Source of the DNA: Neoconidiobolus thromboides FSU 785
Lineage: Eukaryota > Entomophthoromycota > Entomophthoromycetes > Entomophthorales > Neoconidiobolaceae
DNA: 64,000 nt
Assembly (NCBI GenBank): GCA_025603075.1
Contig: MU626322.1
Coordinates: forward strand, 1-64,000
Reading direction: 5' to 3'
This document shows positions 37,096 to 47,956 of the stretch, in pieces. The notes below the pieces were generated by a model. It had not been told where the DNA came from and did not search any database. It saw only the letters and a list, made by a program, of their open reading frames with translations. A program made the translations under genes and the position numbers. Each line of letters starts with the position of its first letter. The first letter of the stretch is position 1.

Positions 37096-37368
37096 AGTTG
37101 ATTTAAAATTCTTTACTTAAGTTTATTATAAAAAAAAATTATTTTTATATTTTAACATTAATATTTGATAATTATGATAATTATAAAATGTAATGTTGTG
37201 ATTTTAAACAAGGCTAATAAGCAATAAGTTTTAAATCATATAGTCAAAATAGAAGATAAATTATATGAATTATAAATATTTCATGTTTATTGCAAGCTAT
37301 ATAGAATAATAAAAGTAAATATAATAAATAAGCATAATATACATATAAGTTTAAATATAAAAATAAAA

Positions 37369-37475
37369 TATGGGGATGTCTTTTCTGGCTTCATCACTTT
37401 TTCTATCTTTTAAGTACTATTTGAATAAAAAAAATTATTAGTAGAATTCTTAAACACAAAAATACATCCCCATAT
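37369..37475 (-). mobile_element. MITE-like element, copy 10
   Basis: Intact ends TATGGGGATGT and ACATCCCCATA, with TA on both flanks. Confidence 0.9.
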
Positions 37476-38211
37476 AATAATAATTAAATAATTAAATACA
37501 AACCATAAAATTAATTTTTATGATTTGTATTATCTTATATAAAAACAAAATTCATGCTAAATTCAGTTTTATATAGGTTAGTCTAAAAAAATCAATTATT
37601 TAAATTATTTGATCATAAAAGTTAGTATTAATAATACTTACAAAAGACAAAACAATTATATAAATATATATAGTAATAAGCTTATAATAAGATGAAGCTT
37701 TTAGATCAACTTTGAGTTTTAAAACACTGATTGAAAAATTTAGTTAAACTATAGCATGTTTTTTTGGCTTTTTTAATAGAAAAAAAGCTATAATAGATAT
37801 TATTTCAAATTATATTAACATTTTTCAAAGTTTATTTTCTCTAATTTGTTTAAAAAATGAATAACAATGACATCTATATATATTTTAAAAATATTAAAAA
37901 ATTTATAGATTATTAAAATATGTAGCTTTTTATTAAAATTCTAATATAAATTTCAAAAAAGTAAAGTGTCAATTTGTTTCTTTGTTCATTTTTTGTGAAG
38001 CAAAGTTGAAACAAATATTAAACATTGAAATAAAAAACAGTACTTGGGAACTTTTTTAACCTATCAACTAGCAAAATGTGGCCAAAGATTTCATAAAGTT
38101 ATTAAAACAACGAAGGTGACTACTAAATTAGAAAATTAAAATTGGAGCTTTAAAAATAAATCAAAATTTTCCAAATTATTTAAATCATTTTTTTAGAAAT
38201 CCAATTTCATC
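37476..38211. other. AT-rich intergenic stretch
   Basis: About 730 bp. No gene, no MITE and no LTR seen. Confidence 0.45.
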
Positions 38212-39716
38212 ATAGATATAACACCAGAGTAAACTATGCATATCCCCAACCGATAAATGATTGCTTTTTTTAAATAGAAAAGGTACGTAGTGAAGTGGAT
38301 AAAAAGCGTTACCGCGTATACAGTTTAGAACGATACAAAATCCACAATCGTTCACTCCCAGCATATAAAAACAATCGATCCATCTCACTTGACAGTGTAT
38401 CATAGTAAATAGCTATTCTAACAAAAGTATCTAGAAAACATACATTAGGATGTTGACACGCCAGATATACAAAACTAGCTTAAAAAAAGCAAAGCAAGGA
38501 TTGATAAAAGCGTATTCCAGTCCTTCATTTCATAGTGTAATCGGTTTGTTGGTTTTGAACTTTATTTCAGTGTACAAGTCTGATTCAGTTACTGCTATAC
38601 TTTATTTTGGTTTGACTATAAGGATGGCGCAGGTGTTGGGATATGATAAATTGTAAAAGAAAGGGTAGAAAACGATGAAGAGAAAATAGGGTGTGATAAA
38701 GAAATGTAGAAAAACAAGGAAAGAATTGTAAAATTATGGAATTTATCATCCTTAGTATATTACGTTTTTTCTATAATGCTTCCAGATATGCAAAGTCTTA
38801 ATATAAATTTCGGACCAGTGAAAATCAGTGTACCGAAGAGCATTGGGAATCGTCTAGATCTGAATTAAATCCATATGGTGGGCGGAATAGAGATGAAAAT
38901 GTTTTTTTTAAATAAGAGCTCTGAAAATATATATAGTGAAAAAAAGTGACTGAATCGTTTATAGAGATTGTATCACACATTCAAGAGGTTAAATTAAATT
39001 AAATTATTCAAGGTTAGATAAAATACATGAAATACCATATCATGAATTAAAATTACTAGAAGAAAAGTTATATACCATATTAACTAATATAATGGGCCAG
39101 TTGATCTACAACTCATCCTTATATGATACAATGAAAGAAATAGAGTTAAAAGATCAAATCCAAAATATAAAAAAAATCCAGCAATTTTATGAATCTAGTG
39201 TATTTATTCATCACTTAAACGCCTTTGCTAATTTAGTGTTAGTATATCTACATTATTCTTTCGTCTTAGTTATTTCAAAACTTAAGAGGTTTTCGATTAA
39301 TAAAGCTATGGTTTCATACAAATCTGCTCAACCAGTAGCAGAATTTTTCTTAATAATAAAACGAAATAATATCCAACAAAGTCACGATAAGAATGGTGGT
39401 ACTTTTGGACGCATTGGTTGTGACTTAACTATTAACGACGGGTTCCAGATGGGTTATGGTGTACTTTATTATACTCTGCTTATGTATGTAGTATATGTTT
39501 ATTTGTCATTTATTGATAGAGAAGAATGGTTGTTAAACCGAGGATTTGGTAAGAAGTTGATAATCGAAGCAAAGGCTTATATATTGAAATTGTTGATGGC
39601 TAGTTATGACTTAAAAGTCGGATTCGGTCAATACTATCAAGTTTATTAAAAAGAATTTAAACAGTTATGTGGTAAATGAGGTATTGTTATTGTCTATTAA
39701 TGGCATTGTTACGTAG
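38212..39716 (+). pseudogene. Dead member of the zinc-cluster-less regulator-like family
   Basis: Aligned by eye with the intact paralogues at 40.3, 42.6 and 57.8 kb. Exon 1 (38212-38228) survives with its start codon changed from ATG to ATA, followed by a good GTAAAC donor. Exon 2 (from about 38262, AAATAG acceptor) keeps RSEVDKKRYRVYSLERY, then shifts frame before the VYHS end. About 90 codons at the start of exon 3 are missing. The frame then reads IYKTSLKKAKQGL to MAQVLGYDK and hits stops. 39092-39649 is open again (185 codons), and the last 25 codons are frameshifted (SYVVNEVLLLSING). Several independent lesions show that it is not functional. Confidence 0.85.
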
Positions 39717-40303
39717 AAAGTAAAGAGGAGCTATGTTTTGAATAAGTTGGATAAACTTTTTATTTATTATAAAATATTATAATATTACGTATAAAGTGCT
39801 CCTTAATAGGGAAATTGATGTAAAACAGTCGATTGTTTATTAGTAGAATTAAATTAATTTGAGTATTAAATTGTTTTTAGTGTAAATATATTTACTTTGG
39901 TTATTGATGATACATTTAAAAGCATTAAGTTACATCGTATTAACCATCTTTTCGCAATAAAAATAAAAAACTATTTTTACAATCCCTTTAAACATTTATC
40001 ATGACCACTGGGTTTAAGAATTAGTACAGTTTGTGCCAATCTTTATCTTAGAAAGGGTGCTAACTTAATTCAAAACTATGCCAGTCATTAACAAAAGGAA
40101 TAACGATTTTTAAAAGATAAACAGATGTTATCGAAATTGTGCTAATTAATATCAAAAAATAAACTTTATTAGAAATGAGGTTTTTTAAATAAATAGTTAT
40201 CATCTCCTTTACACCTCTGCCTTCAAAAGCACATTAAACAAATAAAAAACTTTGTCAATAAATAAATAAATATTCCATTAAATGCATAGTCCATATTTAT
40301 CTC
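39717..40303. other. Convergent intergenic region
   Basis: About 590 bp between the 3' ends of the dead paralogue (+) and the next intact paralogue (-). I see no gene. Confidence 0.5.
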
Positions 40304-42222
40304 TTACCCAATGATGTCCTTAATGGTCATTAGCAATACATTGTCAATTTCATAGTTTCCTAGATTCTCTTTAATAGATTTAACAGTATCGACTGAATCA
40401 AACCTCTCGTTTTTCAGTCTAGAGTTGCAGGCGCCCTTCAGCAATTTCAACAATTTAAGCATATACGCTTTAGCTTCAATGACAATTTCTTTCCCAAACC
40501 CCTGACTTAATAGCCATTCTTCTTCACTAATAAATGATAAATAGACATATATTACATACATAATAGAGGCATAATATGGAGCTTCATAATTGAACTGAAA
40601 CCCATCGTTAGTAGCTAAAGCACACCTAGCACATGCAAAAGCTCCACGATTCAAACCATGAGTTTGTTGAATATTATTCTGCTTCATTGTTAGATAGAAT
40701 TCAGTTACTGATTGAGCAGATTTGAACAAAAGTCTAGCTTCATCGATAGAAAACTGTTTAGGTTTTGGGACGACTAAAACAGAAGGATAGTATAGATAGA
40801 TTAATATTAGGTTAGTAAAGGCATTTAAATGATAGTTAAATACGTTGGATTCATAAAATTTCTGGATTGTTTTTGTATTTTGCATTTGTCCTTTTAGTTG
40901 TATTTTTTTCACTGCATCAGATAAAGACGGATTATATATTAATTGACTGGTTAAATTAGCCAACACAGTATTAAACTTCTCTTTTGGAAGCTGTAGTTCC
41001 TGGTGAGATACTTCATTTAATTTGTTCAATCTTAAATACTTCAATTTAATCTTTTGAACATGTGCTACAATTTCAATGAATGACTCTGTCACTACTTTTT
41101 CACCATATATCTTTTCAAGCCTACTATTTGAAAAAGTCGTCTTCATTTCCAAGCCATTTATCACACTAGTTCTGCCTAGTTGTAAACCATCTACATCAGC
41201 TTTTGGCAAGTTTATTTCTACTGGTTTAAAATTAAAACTAAGACTTGGCATATTTGGAAACAAAGTTAAAAAATGGTAATAAACCATTGATAGTGAGTTC
41301 CACAATTTTATCTTCCTTTCTTTTTTTCCCATGTCCTCCATAAAGCTCTCGTCTATACTCTTATTGTACTCCAAAATCCTCTTATCTTCTTCAATCCCCT
41401 CTTCTGTAATCTTATCATATCCTAACAACTGCGCCATCCTTACGGCTGAACTAAAATAACGTAATCCCATTACGGAATCTGATTTATATCCTGAAATAAA
41501 GCTCATAAATAGTAACCCAATCACATTATTAAAGGAGGGTTTTGCATATGCTTCTCTCAGTCCCTTCTTTGCTTTCTTTATATTTATTCTATAAATCTGC
41601 TGTGCTAGAACCCTATTATTTGAAGCTGTAAAATAAGCCAATAAAGCTAAAAATACATAAGAGGACATTTCAGAAGTATTTTTAGTTAATAAGGCGTTAA
41701 CTTCCTCAGGGGTGAACCACATTTGATATAAATCAATGTACTTTAAATAAATAGTTGTACTAGTTTGTAGGAAAGTGCCATAGCCAATGGTTGGTTGCTT
41801 CAATAAATTAATTGGCTCAACAATGTGGTTGAGGTTGGAGTTTCTGTTAATGTACATTAGGTCATGTTTATAACTATCTATTAATAATTCAATATGATCG
41901 TAGTCTTCAAATACAGATACTGTGCCTTGCTTTAGTTGACTTAATATCTTGACACACCAAGCCAAGTATCCTTAATTTTATATTTTAGTATTTTATTTTA
42001 AATGGTTTATCAAAGTGGTTATTTACTGTGATACATTGATAGCTCTGATGGACTCACTTTTTGTAAATGTCGCAATTGGGTTATTATAGAGCTTACATTT
42101 TGCTCTAAATTATCCATTTGATGCCGCTTTAAACCTATTCCACTGCGTAGTTTAGCTATGAGCCAATATTAGTATACATTGGTTCGAAAAATGGATGGCT
42201 TACTTTTTGGTGGAGTATTCAT
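40304..42222 (-). CDS. Fungal regulator-like protein without a zinc cluster (paralogue 1)
   Basis: Three exons (42222-42204, 42155-42027, 41970-40304) give 604 aa. The 19-nt first exon encodes MNTPPK. Exon 2 encodes a short basic, coiled segment (LRSGIGLKRHQMDNLEQN, then VSSIITQL). Exon 3 encodes a helical body with blocks typical of the fungal-specific transcription-factor middle region: YFSSAVRMAQLLGYDK and LWNSLSMVYYHFLTLFPNMP. Gal4-type factors carry a Zn2Cys6 cluster before such a linker. Here none is encoded, and the sequence upstream of the ATG has no Cys-rich frame. A CARCALATNDG block near residue 500 is shared with two other paralogues. Possible roles are a cofactor or competitor of full factors, which is inference. 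It lies head to head with paralogue 2. Confidence 0.85.
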
Positions 42223-42581
42223 GATGTTGGGTTTTAAGATAAATTAAACTAAAAAAGCTAAAAACTAGCATTATTTTTAACTACGATTGCTTAATTTTGT
42301 ACAGCTTGACTGCAATAATTACTATTTTATGCCTAATTTAAGTAAAATGCGACTAGTTTAGCAATGATTTTTATAATTAAAAAGCTTATTATAATTCTTT
42401 TGAAGCTTAATTATGGCTATATTTACTCTTAAATGAATAGTTTATTAGTTTATAGAAGAGATGAAATAATAGTAAACTATGTCCTTTTCTCTAGTTTATC
42501 TAGCAAAATAGCATAATTATTTCACCTCATAAAAATAAAAAATAAGTTCTTGACCTATTTAATTTAAAATTCAATTTCAAC
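42223..42581. promoter_or_regulatory. Shared divergent promoter of two paralogues
   Basis: 359 bp between the ATGs of the minus- and plus-strand paralogues. No Cys-rich exon is present on either strand. No clear TATA box seen. Confidence 0.5.
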
Positions 42582-44491
42582 ATGGATACAGTGCCAAAAA
42601 GTAAACAGTTTTATTATTATGATTGATGTATACTAACCTTCAATCCATAGTAAAACCACGTAGTAAAATGAATAAAAGGCATCATCGTGTGGATGCTTTA
42701 GAGCGTAATATAATGAAAACGATAGCCTGTTTACAACAACTCAAAACTGTTAGCCCATCTCACTTATCAGTATATCACAGTAAATAACCATATTAGAAAA
42801 ACTACTCAAAGAACTAAAACTATATTGAAGAATATTTAGCCTGGTGCGTCGAGATATTAATTGGACTACAACAAGAAACCTTATCAGTGGTCGAAGACTA
42901 CGATTACATTGAATTATTGATAGTCACTTATAAACAAGAACTGAATTTCCTCAACAACAATGACAACTTTTCACATATTATAGAACCAATTACTTTATCG
43001 AAGCAACCAACCACTGGATATGGTACTTTTTTACAAAACGGCACTACTATTTATTTAAAGTATATTGATTTATATAAAATGTGGTATACTTGCGAAGAAG
43101 TCAACGCTTTACTAATCAACTCTAAGCCTGGTATGCCTTCTTATGCCTTTTTAGCTTTATTGGCTTACTTCACAGGTTCGAACAATAGTACATTGACACA
43201 ATGGATTTATAAAAACAACTTGAAAAAAGCTAAAGAAGGTTTGGCAGAGGTTTATGCTAATCCATCATTTAATGGTGTAATTAGCTTACTCTTTTTGTGC
43301 TTTATTTCAGTTTATATACCAGATCCAGTAGGAAGTGCACGCTACTTTAGCTCAGCTGTAAGAATGGCACAAGCATTAGGGTACGATAAAATAGTAGAAG
43401 AGATGGAGGAAAGTGACAAAAAGAGGTTAAGACATGATAAAGAAAAGCAGGAGGCGAATAAGATAGAATCAGAGAAAAGGGGAAGGATTGTGAAATTATG
43501 GAACTCATTATCGTTGGTTTATTATTCTTTTCTGACAATGTTTCCAAATATGCTAAGCCTTGGCGCCAACTTTAAACCCATGGGAATCGAGTTGCCTGAT
43601 GTCAATAATAATTCGCAAATGCATAAAACTTATGAGCTGAATAGCTTGGAGATGGACACTATCTTTTTATCTAAAAACAATGAAAAAGTATATATTGAAA
43701 AGACAGTGACAGAGTCACTCACTGAAGTTGTATCACACATTCAAAAGGTTAAATTAAGCTATTCAAGATTAAATAAAATACACGAAATATCCGATTGCGA
43801 ATTACAATTACCAAAAGAAAAGTTTAACACAGTATTAACTAGTCTAACCAGCCAATTAATGTATAATCCATCTTTGTTTGAAACAGTAAAAAAAATGGAA
43901 TTAAAAAAACAAATAGAAAGTAAGAAAACGATACAACATTATTATGAATCAAATATCTTCAACTATCACTTAAATGCTTATACCCATTTAGTGTTAATAT
44001 ACTTATATTACCCTTCAGTACTAGTGTTTCCAAAACCAAAAAGATTTCCCATCAATGAAGCTCTAATCTTATATAAATCAGCTCAATTTGTGGCAGAGTT
44101 TTTTTTAACAATCAAACAAAATAATATTCAGCAGAAAAACAAAAGTCAAACCACTAGTAAAAGTAATTATAATGAACTAGCCATCAACAACGAATTTCAT
44201 TTTAATTATAAAGCTCCATATTATACTTCAACTATGTATGTAGTGTACGTTTATTTATCATTTATTAGTGAAGAAAGATGGTTGTTGAGCCAGGGGTTTG
44301 GTAAAAAGTTGATAGTTGAAGCAAAGGCTTATGTACTGAAATTATTAAAAATGTTGAAGGCTACCTGTGATTCTAAATTGAAAAGTGAAAGGTTAGATTC
44401 AAAGAGTACAATTCAATTTGTTAAAGAAAATTTGAGAAATTTTGAAATTGAGGATACATTATTATTATCTATCAATGAGATAATTAGCTAA
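42582..44491 (+). CDS. Fungal regulator-like protein without a zinc cluster (paralogue 2)
   Basis: Three exons (42582-42600, 42651-42779, 42831-44491) give 602 aa, with exon sizes 19, 129 and 1661 nt, the same plan as the other paralogues. Exon 1 encodes MDTVPK. Exon 2 carries KPRSKMNKRHHRVDALERNI and ends SHLSVYH. Exon 3 has YFSSAVRMAQALGYDKI, LWNSLSLVYYSFLTMFPNM and LSFISEERWLLSQGFGKK. No Zn2Cys6 cluster is encoded. Unlike its neighbours it has lost the CARC block: at the matching place (about 44140-44190) it reads KNKSQTTSKSNYNELAINN. Intron branch sites (ATACTAACC, AACTAAAAC) are good, so the model is solid. Function unknown. Confidence 0.85.
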
Positions 44492-45161
44492 AATGTAAAG
44501 AAATCGAGATGTTAACGAAATATTTATTTATTACTGTAAAAAAGGTATCATATTATTTATTTAATGTGTTCTTGAGGGGGGCGATTGGAAAGACGAGACT
44601 TATTTGCTATAAAATAAATTTTTTATTGAATAATCATTAGACCTATCAATCCGATTATTATACTATTGACTAAGAGATTGATATTCTAACAAATTTTAAA
44701 TTGAAAAATGCTAGTTGATTCTAAAAGCAAATACAATTAGCAGCTAATAGATTGGTAGTTTTATGTCAGTTTTAAAGGATGTTATTCATTTTTTCCTTAG
44801 TTTTTAAAAATTTGAAAAATATCTATTGAGTAAGATAAAAGGTTTATTACGTGTTTAACGAGTCTCTTTGATAAAATGACAATAGTTTAAAAATGGAATA
44901 GCAATTATATAATCTAATTTTTTAAAACTGTCATTTTACTTTATTCTGTGCTTTAGTTAATCAAAAGTACTTAATAATTTTGACCTTTATATAAATTGGC
45001 ATTTTTTTAATGAAAGTTGATTATATTTTTTTGAAACTCTTCAAAATGTGATGCTAAAACCTTTTTAAATTGTACACATTTTCCAATTTTTTGGGGAAGA
45101 TACTAAAATATCAGCTTTTATGCTCGTGTACATGATCTAATTAAAATAACTGAAAATAAAG
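44492..45161. other. AT-rich intergenic stretch
   Basis: About 670 bp, no gene or transposon seen. Confidence 0.45.
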
Positions 45162-45168
45162 TATAAAA
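45162..45168 (+). promoter_or_regulatory. TATA box of the secreted Cys-rich gene
   Basis: TATAAAA about 80 bp upstream of ATG 45244. Confidence 0.5.
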
Positions 45169-45243
45169 GCAAATCAACTTTTGTACAGAAACAAAAACAA
45201 CTTCTTTATTTAGATATCAGGTTGTTATTACTGTTTTGGAAAA

Positions 45244-45492
45244 ATGAAACCAAACACCATTATTTACCATTTAGTTTTAATTACTGGAGTACTCTCTACT
45301 TGTAAAGTGTCTTATTTTCCCAGCCGTGGTATAAAGGAACAGAATTTTACCTGTAAAGTAAGCTGTACTAAAGTTATAACTGTCGCTTCTAACCCCAATG
45401 GTCTTATTTGCTCTTTAAATAATGATATGGTTATATGTTCTTGTGCCAATGATGGATGTGGTTCCTTGCCATCATCATTAAAATGTAAATAA
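45244..45492 (+). CDS. Small secreted cysteine-rich protein
   Basis: Single-exon ORF of 82 aa with its own TATA box. Residues 1 to about 19 form a signal peptide (MKPNTIIYHLVLITGVLST). Eight cysteines follow, at about 20, 37, 41, 56, 65, 67, 72 and 81, with a CSC pair (ICSCANDGC). This suggests four disulfides in an extracellular peptide. It resembles the 122-aa protein at the left of the window only in size and Cys count, since the spacing differs. No named family is recognised. Effector-like or cell-wall-associated roles are possible but not shown. Confidence 0.65.
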   Translation: MKPNTIIYHLVLITGVLSTCKVSYFPSRGIKEQNFTCKVSCTKVITVASNPNGLICSLNNDMVICSCANDGCGSLPSSLKCK

Positions 45493-46070
45493 GAGATGCA
45501 TTTATTAAATTATCATTTATAAAATTATTTTTTGGTTACTTGTTATATTTTTTATAACTAATATTTGATAAATTATTATTATTATTGTTAATTAGTTTGT
45601 TTAAGTTTGAAATATCATACCTATCAGTTAAGTGGGTTTATAAAAAAAATGTAAAAAGAATACTGTTAACAAGAATGACTGTAAAAATACTAAGATAACA
45701 ATTTAAAGAAACTAAGGAGGTATTAAGTAGAAAGTTAATGGCACATAGTACTATTTTTCTATCAAATTTAGACTTTAAAAAGAATTGAAGGCAAAAGATT
45801 TATAAATGAAGGTGATACTTTGAGGGAATGTTAATATAGATTTAATTTTGTCGTTTGAATTCAAAATAAGTTTTAATAGAAATGACATCAAAGGATCAAA
45901 AAACACGATTTAATACTTTTTTTTATAAATAGGATCAAAACTGACATCTGCTCTACTCAATCACCATACAAAAAAATTCGTTTATATAAGCTCTAACTCT
46001 AGATACTATTGATATATTAATATCTAAAAAAACAATACGCCTTAAACCAAACCTAGCTATCCCTTTTGAT
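45493..46070. other. Intergenic stretch
   Basis: About 580 bp of AT-rich sequence between two 3' ends. Nothing recognised. Confidence 0.45.
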
Positions 46071-46280
46071 CTAATACCTCTTCCCGATAGCTCTACTCAT
46101 TGCCATACTTTTAGGATATAAAAATCGAGTACCAATACCCAAACAAGCGATTAAATTAATAAACATACCCCAACCAAAGCCAGAAAGAAAAGGAAAAAGT
46201 AATTGATTAGTAATTATAGTGAGGATAGTGGAGCCTATGCTAGGGGCTACTGGTGGTGACTTATTTTTTTTGAGCTGCAT
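46071..46280 (-). CDS. Small membrane protein, possibly a Mim1/Mim2-like mitochondrial outer-membrane import factor
   Basis: Single-exon ORF of 69 aa from ATG 46280. It has a basic, Ser/Pro-containing N-terminus (MQLKKNKSPPVAPS). A long hydrophobic segment follows (ITNQLLFPFLSGFGWGMFIN, then LIACLGIG), and then a short basic tail. The Asn/Pro/Gly pattern (N..L.PF.SGFGWG) is reminiscent of the conserved membrane segment of the TOM13/Mim1 family, which inserts alpha-helical proteins into the mitochondrial outer membrane. The match is partial and by eye. It could equally be an unrelated one-helix protein. The sequence is less skewed than random AT-rich ORFs, which supports it being a gene. Confidence 0.45.
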   Translation of the reverse strand: MQLKKNKSPPVAPSIGSTILTIITNQLLFPFLSGFGWGMFINLIACLGIGTRFLYPKSMAMSRAIGKRY

Positions 46281-46784
46281 TTTCGTTTTAAGATTGAAAT
46301 TATAAAAAAATTAAAGATTAATTTTGAAAAATGGAAATTTTAGAAGCTATTTTTTTTGGTTAGCAATTAAAACGAAAATCAAAAGATCAAGTTTTATCTC
46401 TAAAAACTTAGTTATAAGTTTAAATATTAGTAGATATAGCTTTATGTAAATGTGTAAAAATGATATTATGAAATTCGTTTTAAGCAATGTATTTTCATGT
46501 ATATATAGTGTATTATTATTAATAGGATGCATCTAAAAGAACGATTAAAATATTAAATATTATTGTAATATCTTGGACTAAAATTTATACTCTGGGCTTT
46601 AATTTTCAATATGACAAATAACTGTTAATAATTAAATAAAAAGCAATCCATTATTTACATATAAAGAAACCTACTATATTTATTTTTTAAAACAACTCTT
46701 AAAAAATTCCGCATTCAAAAATTAAAAATTAAAGTATTCATCATATAACGTATTATTATCAAAAAATGTCTTTTACTTAATCAC
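46281..46784. other. Intergenic stretch
   Basis: About 500 bp between the small membrane-protein gene's start and the MPC1 stop. Both genes run leftward. No other gene seen. Confidence 0.45.
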
Positions 46785-47564
46785 CTATTGTCCCTTCCCT
46801 TTCTCTAATCCAGCAGGTGAATCTACCTTCTTGTTGATATCTTCAAATCCAACCGGTGGTGTTAATGTTTTCTTTGCTTTTTCACCAAGATAATGATAAT
46901 CTACAAATCGATAAGCTTGAGTTAATTGGGCTACTTCATTGGTGGCATGGCAAGCAAATAACAACATATTTCTTGGTTCGACCATCCATGCAAAACGCAT
47001 AAAGACAGCGGAGTAAAGGCAAAGGGCTAGAGAAATGGAGATAAATTAGTTATATTGGGCTGCCAACTTATTCTTAATCGAACAAAATAAAACAAAATAG
47101 AAATTAAAATTAAAAACAGCTAGTTTGGATAGGCTGATAGAGTTGATAGAGTTGATAGAGTTAATAAAGGGTTCAACAAATTCAACACTTACCTGTAGTC
47201 ATTTTACCAGAGATTAATTCTGGGTCTTTATTTAAATCATTCAAAGCAGCAATTGGAATACCCCAGTTAGCGACTAAAAAATAAAATTTAGTAAATAATT
47301 TATGTTATTGAGGATCATGGACTTACCAGGTCCCCAGAAATGCTATTTAAGGTTTTAAAAATAGAATAAAATAATAAGTTTATATTTTTTTATAAAAGAG
47401 TACATGTTCTACTTACAGTACTAAAGATAAAGATTAATTATCAATGAGAATGGATAACAATATTATTAATGGTTTATTTACCTGCATAGATACTCACGAA
47501 ATTCTTTGGATTTTACTTTAGTCATTAATCTTTGAGCTATCGAATTGCTGGCTGGTCCACTCAT
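46785..47564 (-). CDS. MPC1: Mitochondrial pyruvate carrier subunit 1
   Basis: Five exons of 83, 4, 16, 81 and 242 nt (47564-47482, 47420-47417, 47342-47327, 47273-47193, 47026-46785) join in frame to 141 aa. The product reads [20 protein letters not shown], then [20 protein letters not shown] and [19 protein letters not shown]. This is the highly conserved body of MPC1, which pairs with MPC2 or MPC3 in the inner mitochondrial membrane to import pyruvate. The Ser-Thr of STHFWGP is encoded across a 4-nt exon with perfect splice sites. The C-terminal tail (after about 110) is longer and more polar than in animal MPC1. The intron before exon 5 carries a GATAGAGTT tandem repeat near 47135-47165. 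The gene is head to head with the TFIIIC-like gene. Confidence 0.93.
47130..47167. repeat. GATAGAGTT tandem repeat in an MPC1 intron
   Basis: Three to four head-to-tail copies of a 9-bp unit. Confidence 0.7.
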
Positions 47565-47956
47565 TTTTTTAAGTTTTTTTATAAAAGAATAGAAATGAAA
47601 AATTGATAAGAGTTTTGAAGTTTATTTTTTTTGGTGCTTAATTTTGTCCCTGAAAAAATAAAGTGAATGAAATTAGAAAGTCAATATCAGAGTGAAAGGT
47701 AAGATAAAAGTAATAACGTAAGGATCATAAATTTATTATAAAGGCTGAATATATACTCTAATTATTAACTAAAGCCATTATCCAGTTTTACTATATCCCA
47801 CACTGAATTCAAGTTAACGTACCTTCTTTATCTATTGTAAATTCCTTCTAAGCCATAGCTAATCTCCAACCAATAAAAGCATCGACATTATTTAAAATGT
47901 CATTAACTTTTTTTGAAAAAGTGTCATAAGCTCCTTTTTTCAAAAGCAATCTTTAA
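47565..47956. promoter_or_regulatory. Shared divergent promoter of MPC1 and the TFIIIC-like gene
   Basis: 392 bp separate the two start codons, so both promoters must lie here unless a 5' leader is spliced. No clear TATA box. Confidence 0.6.

Noticed and set aside
38185-38403. 72-codon minus-strand ORF
   Set aside because: It is antisense to exons 1 and 2 of the dead plus-strand paralogue.
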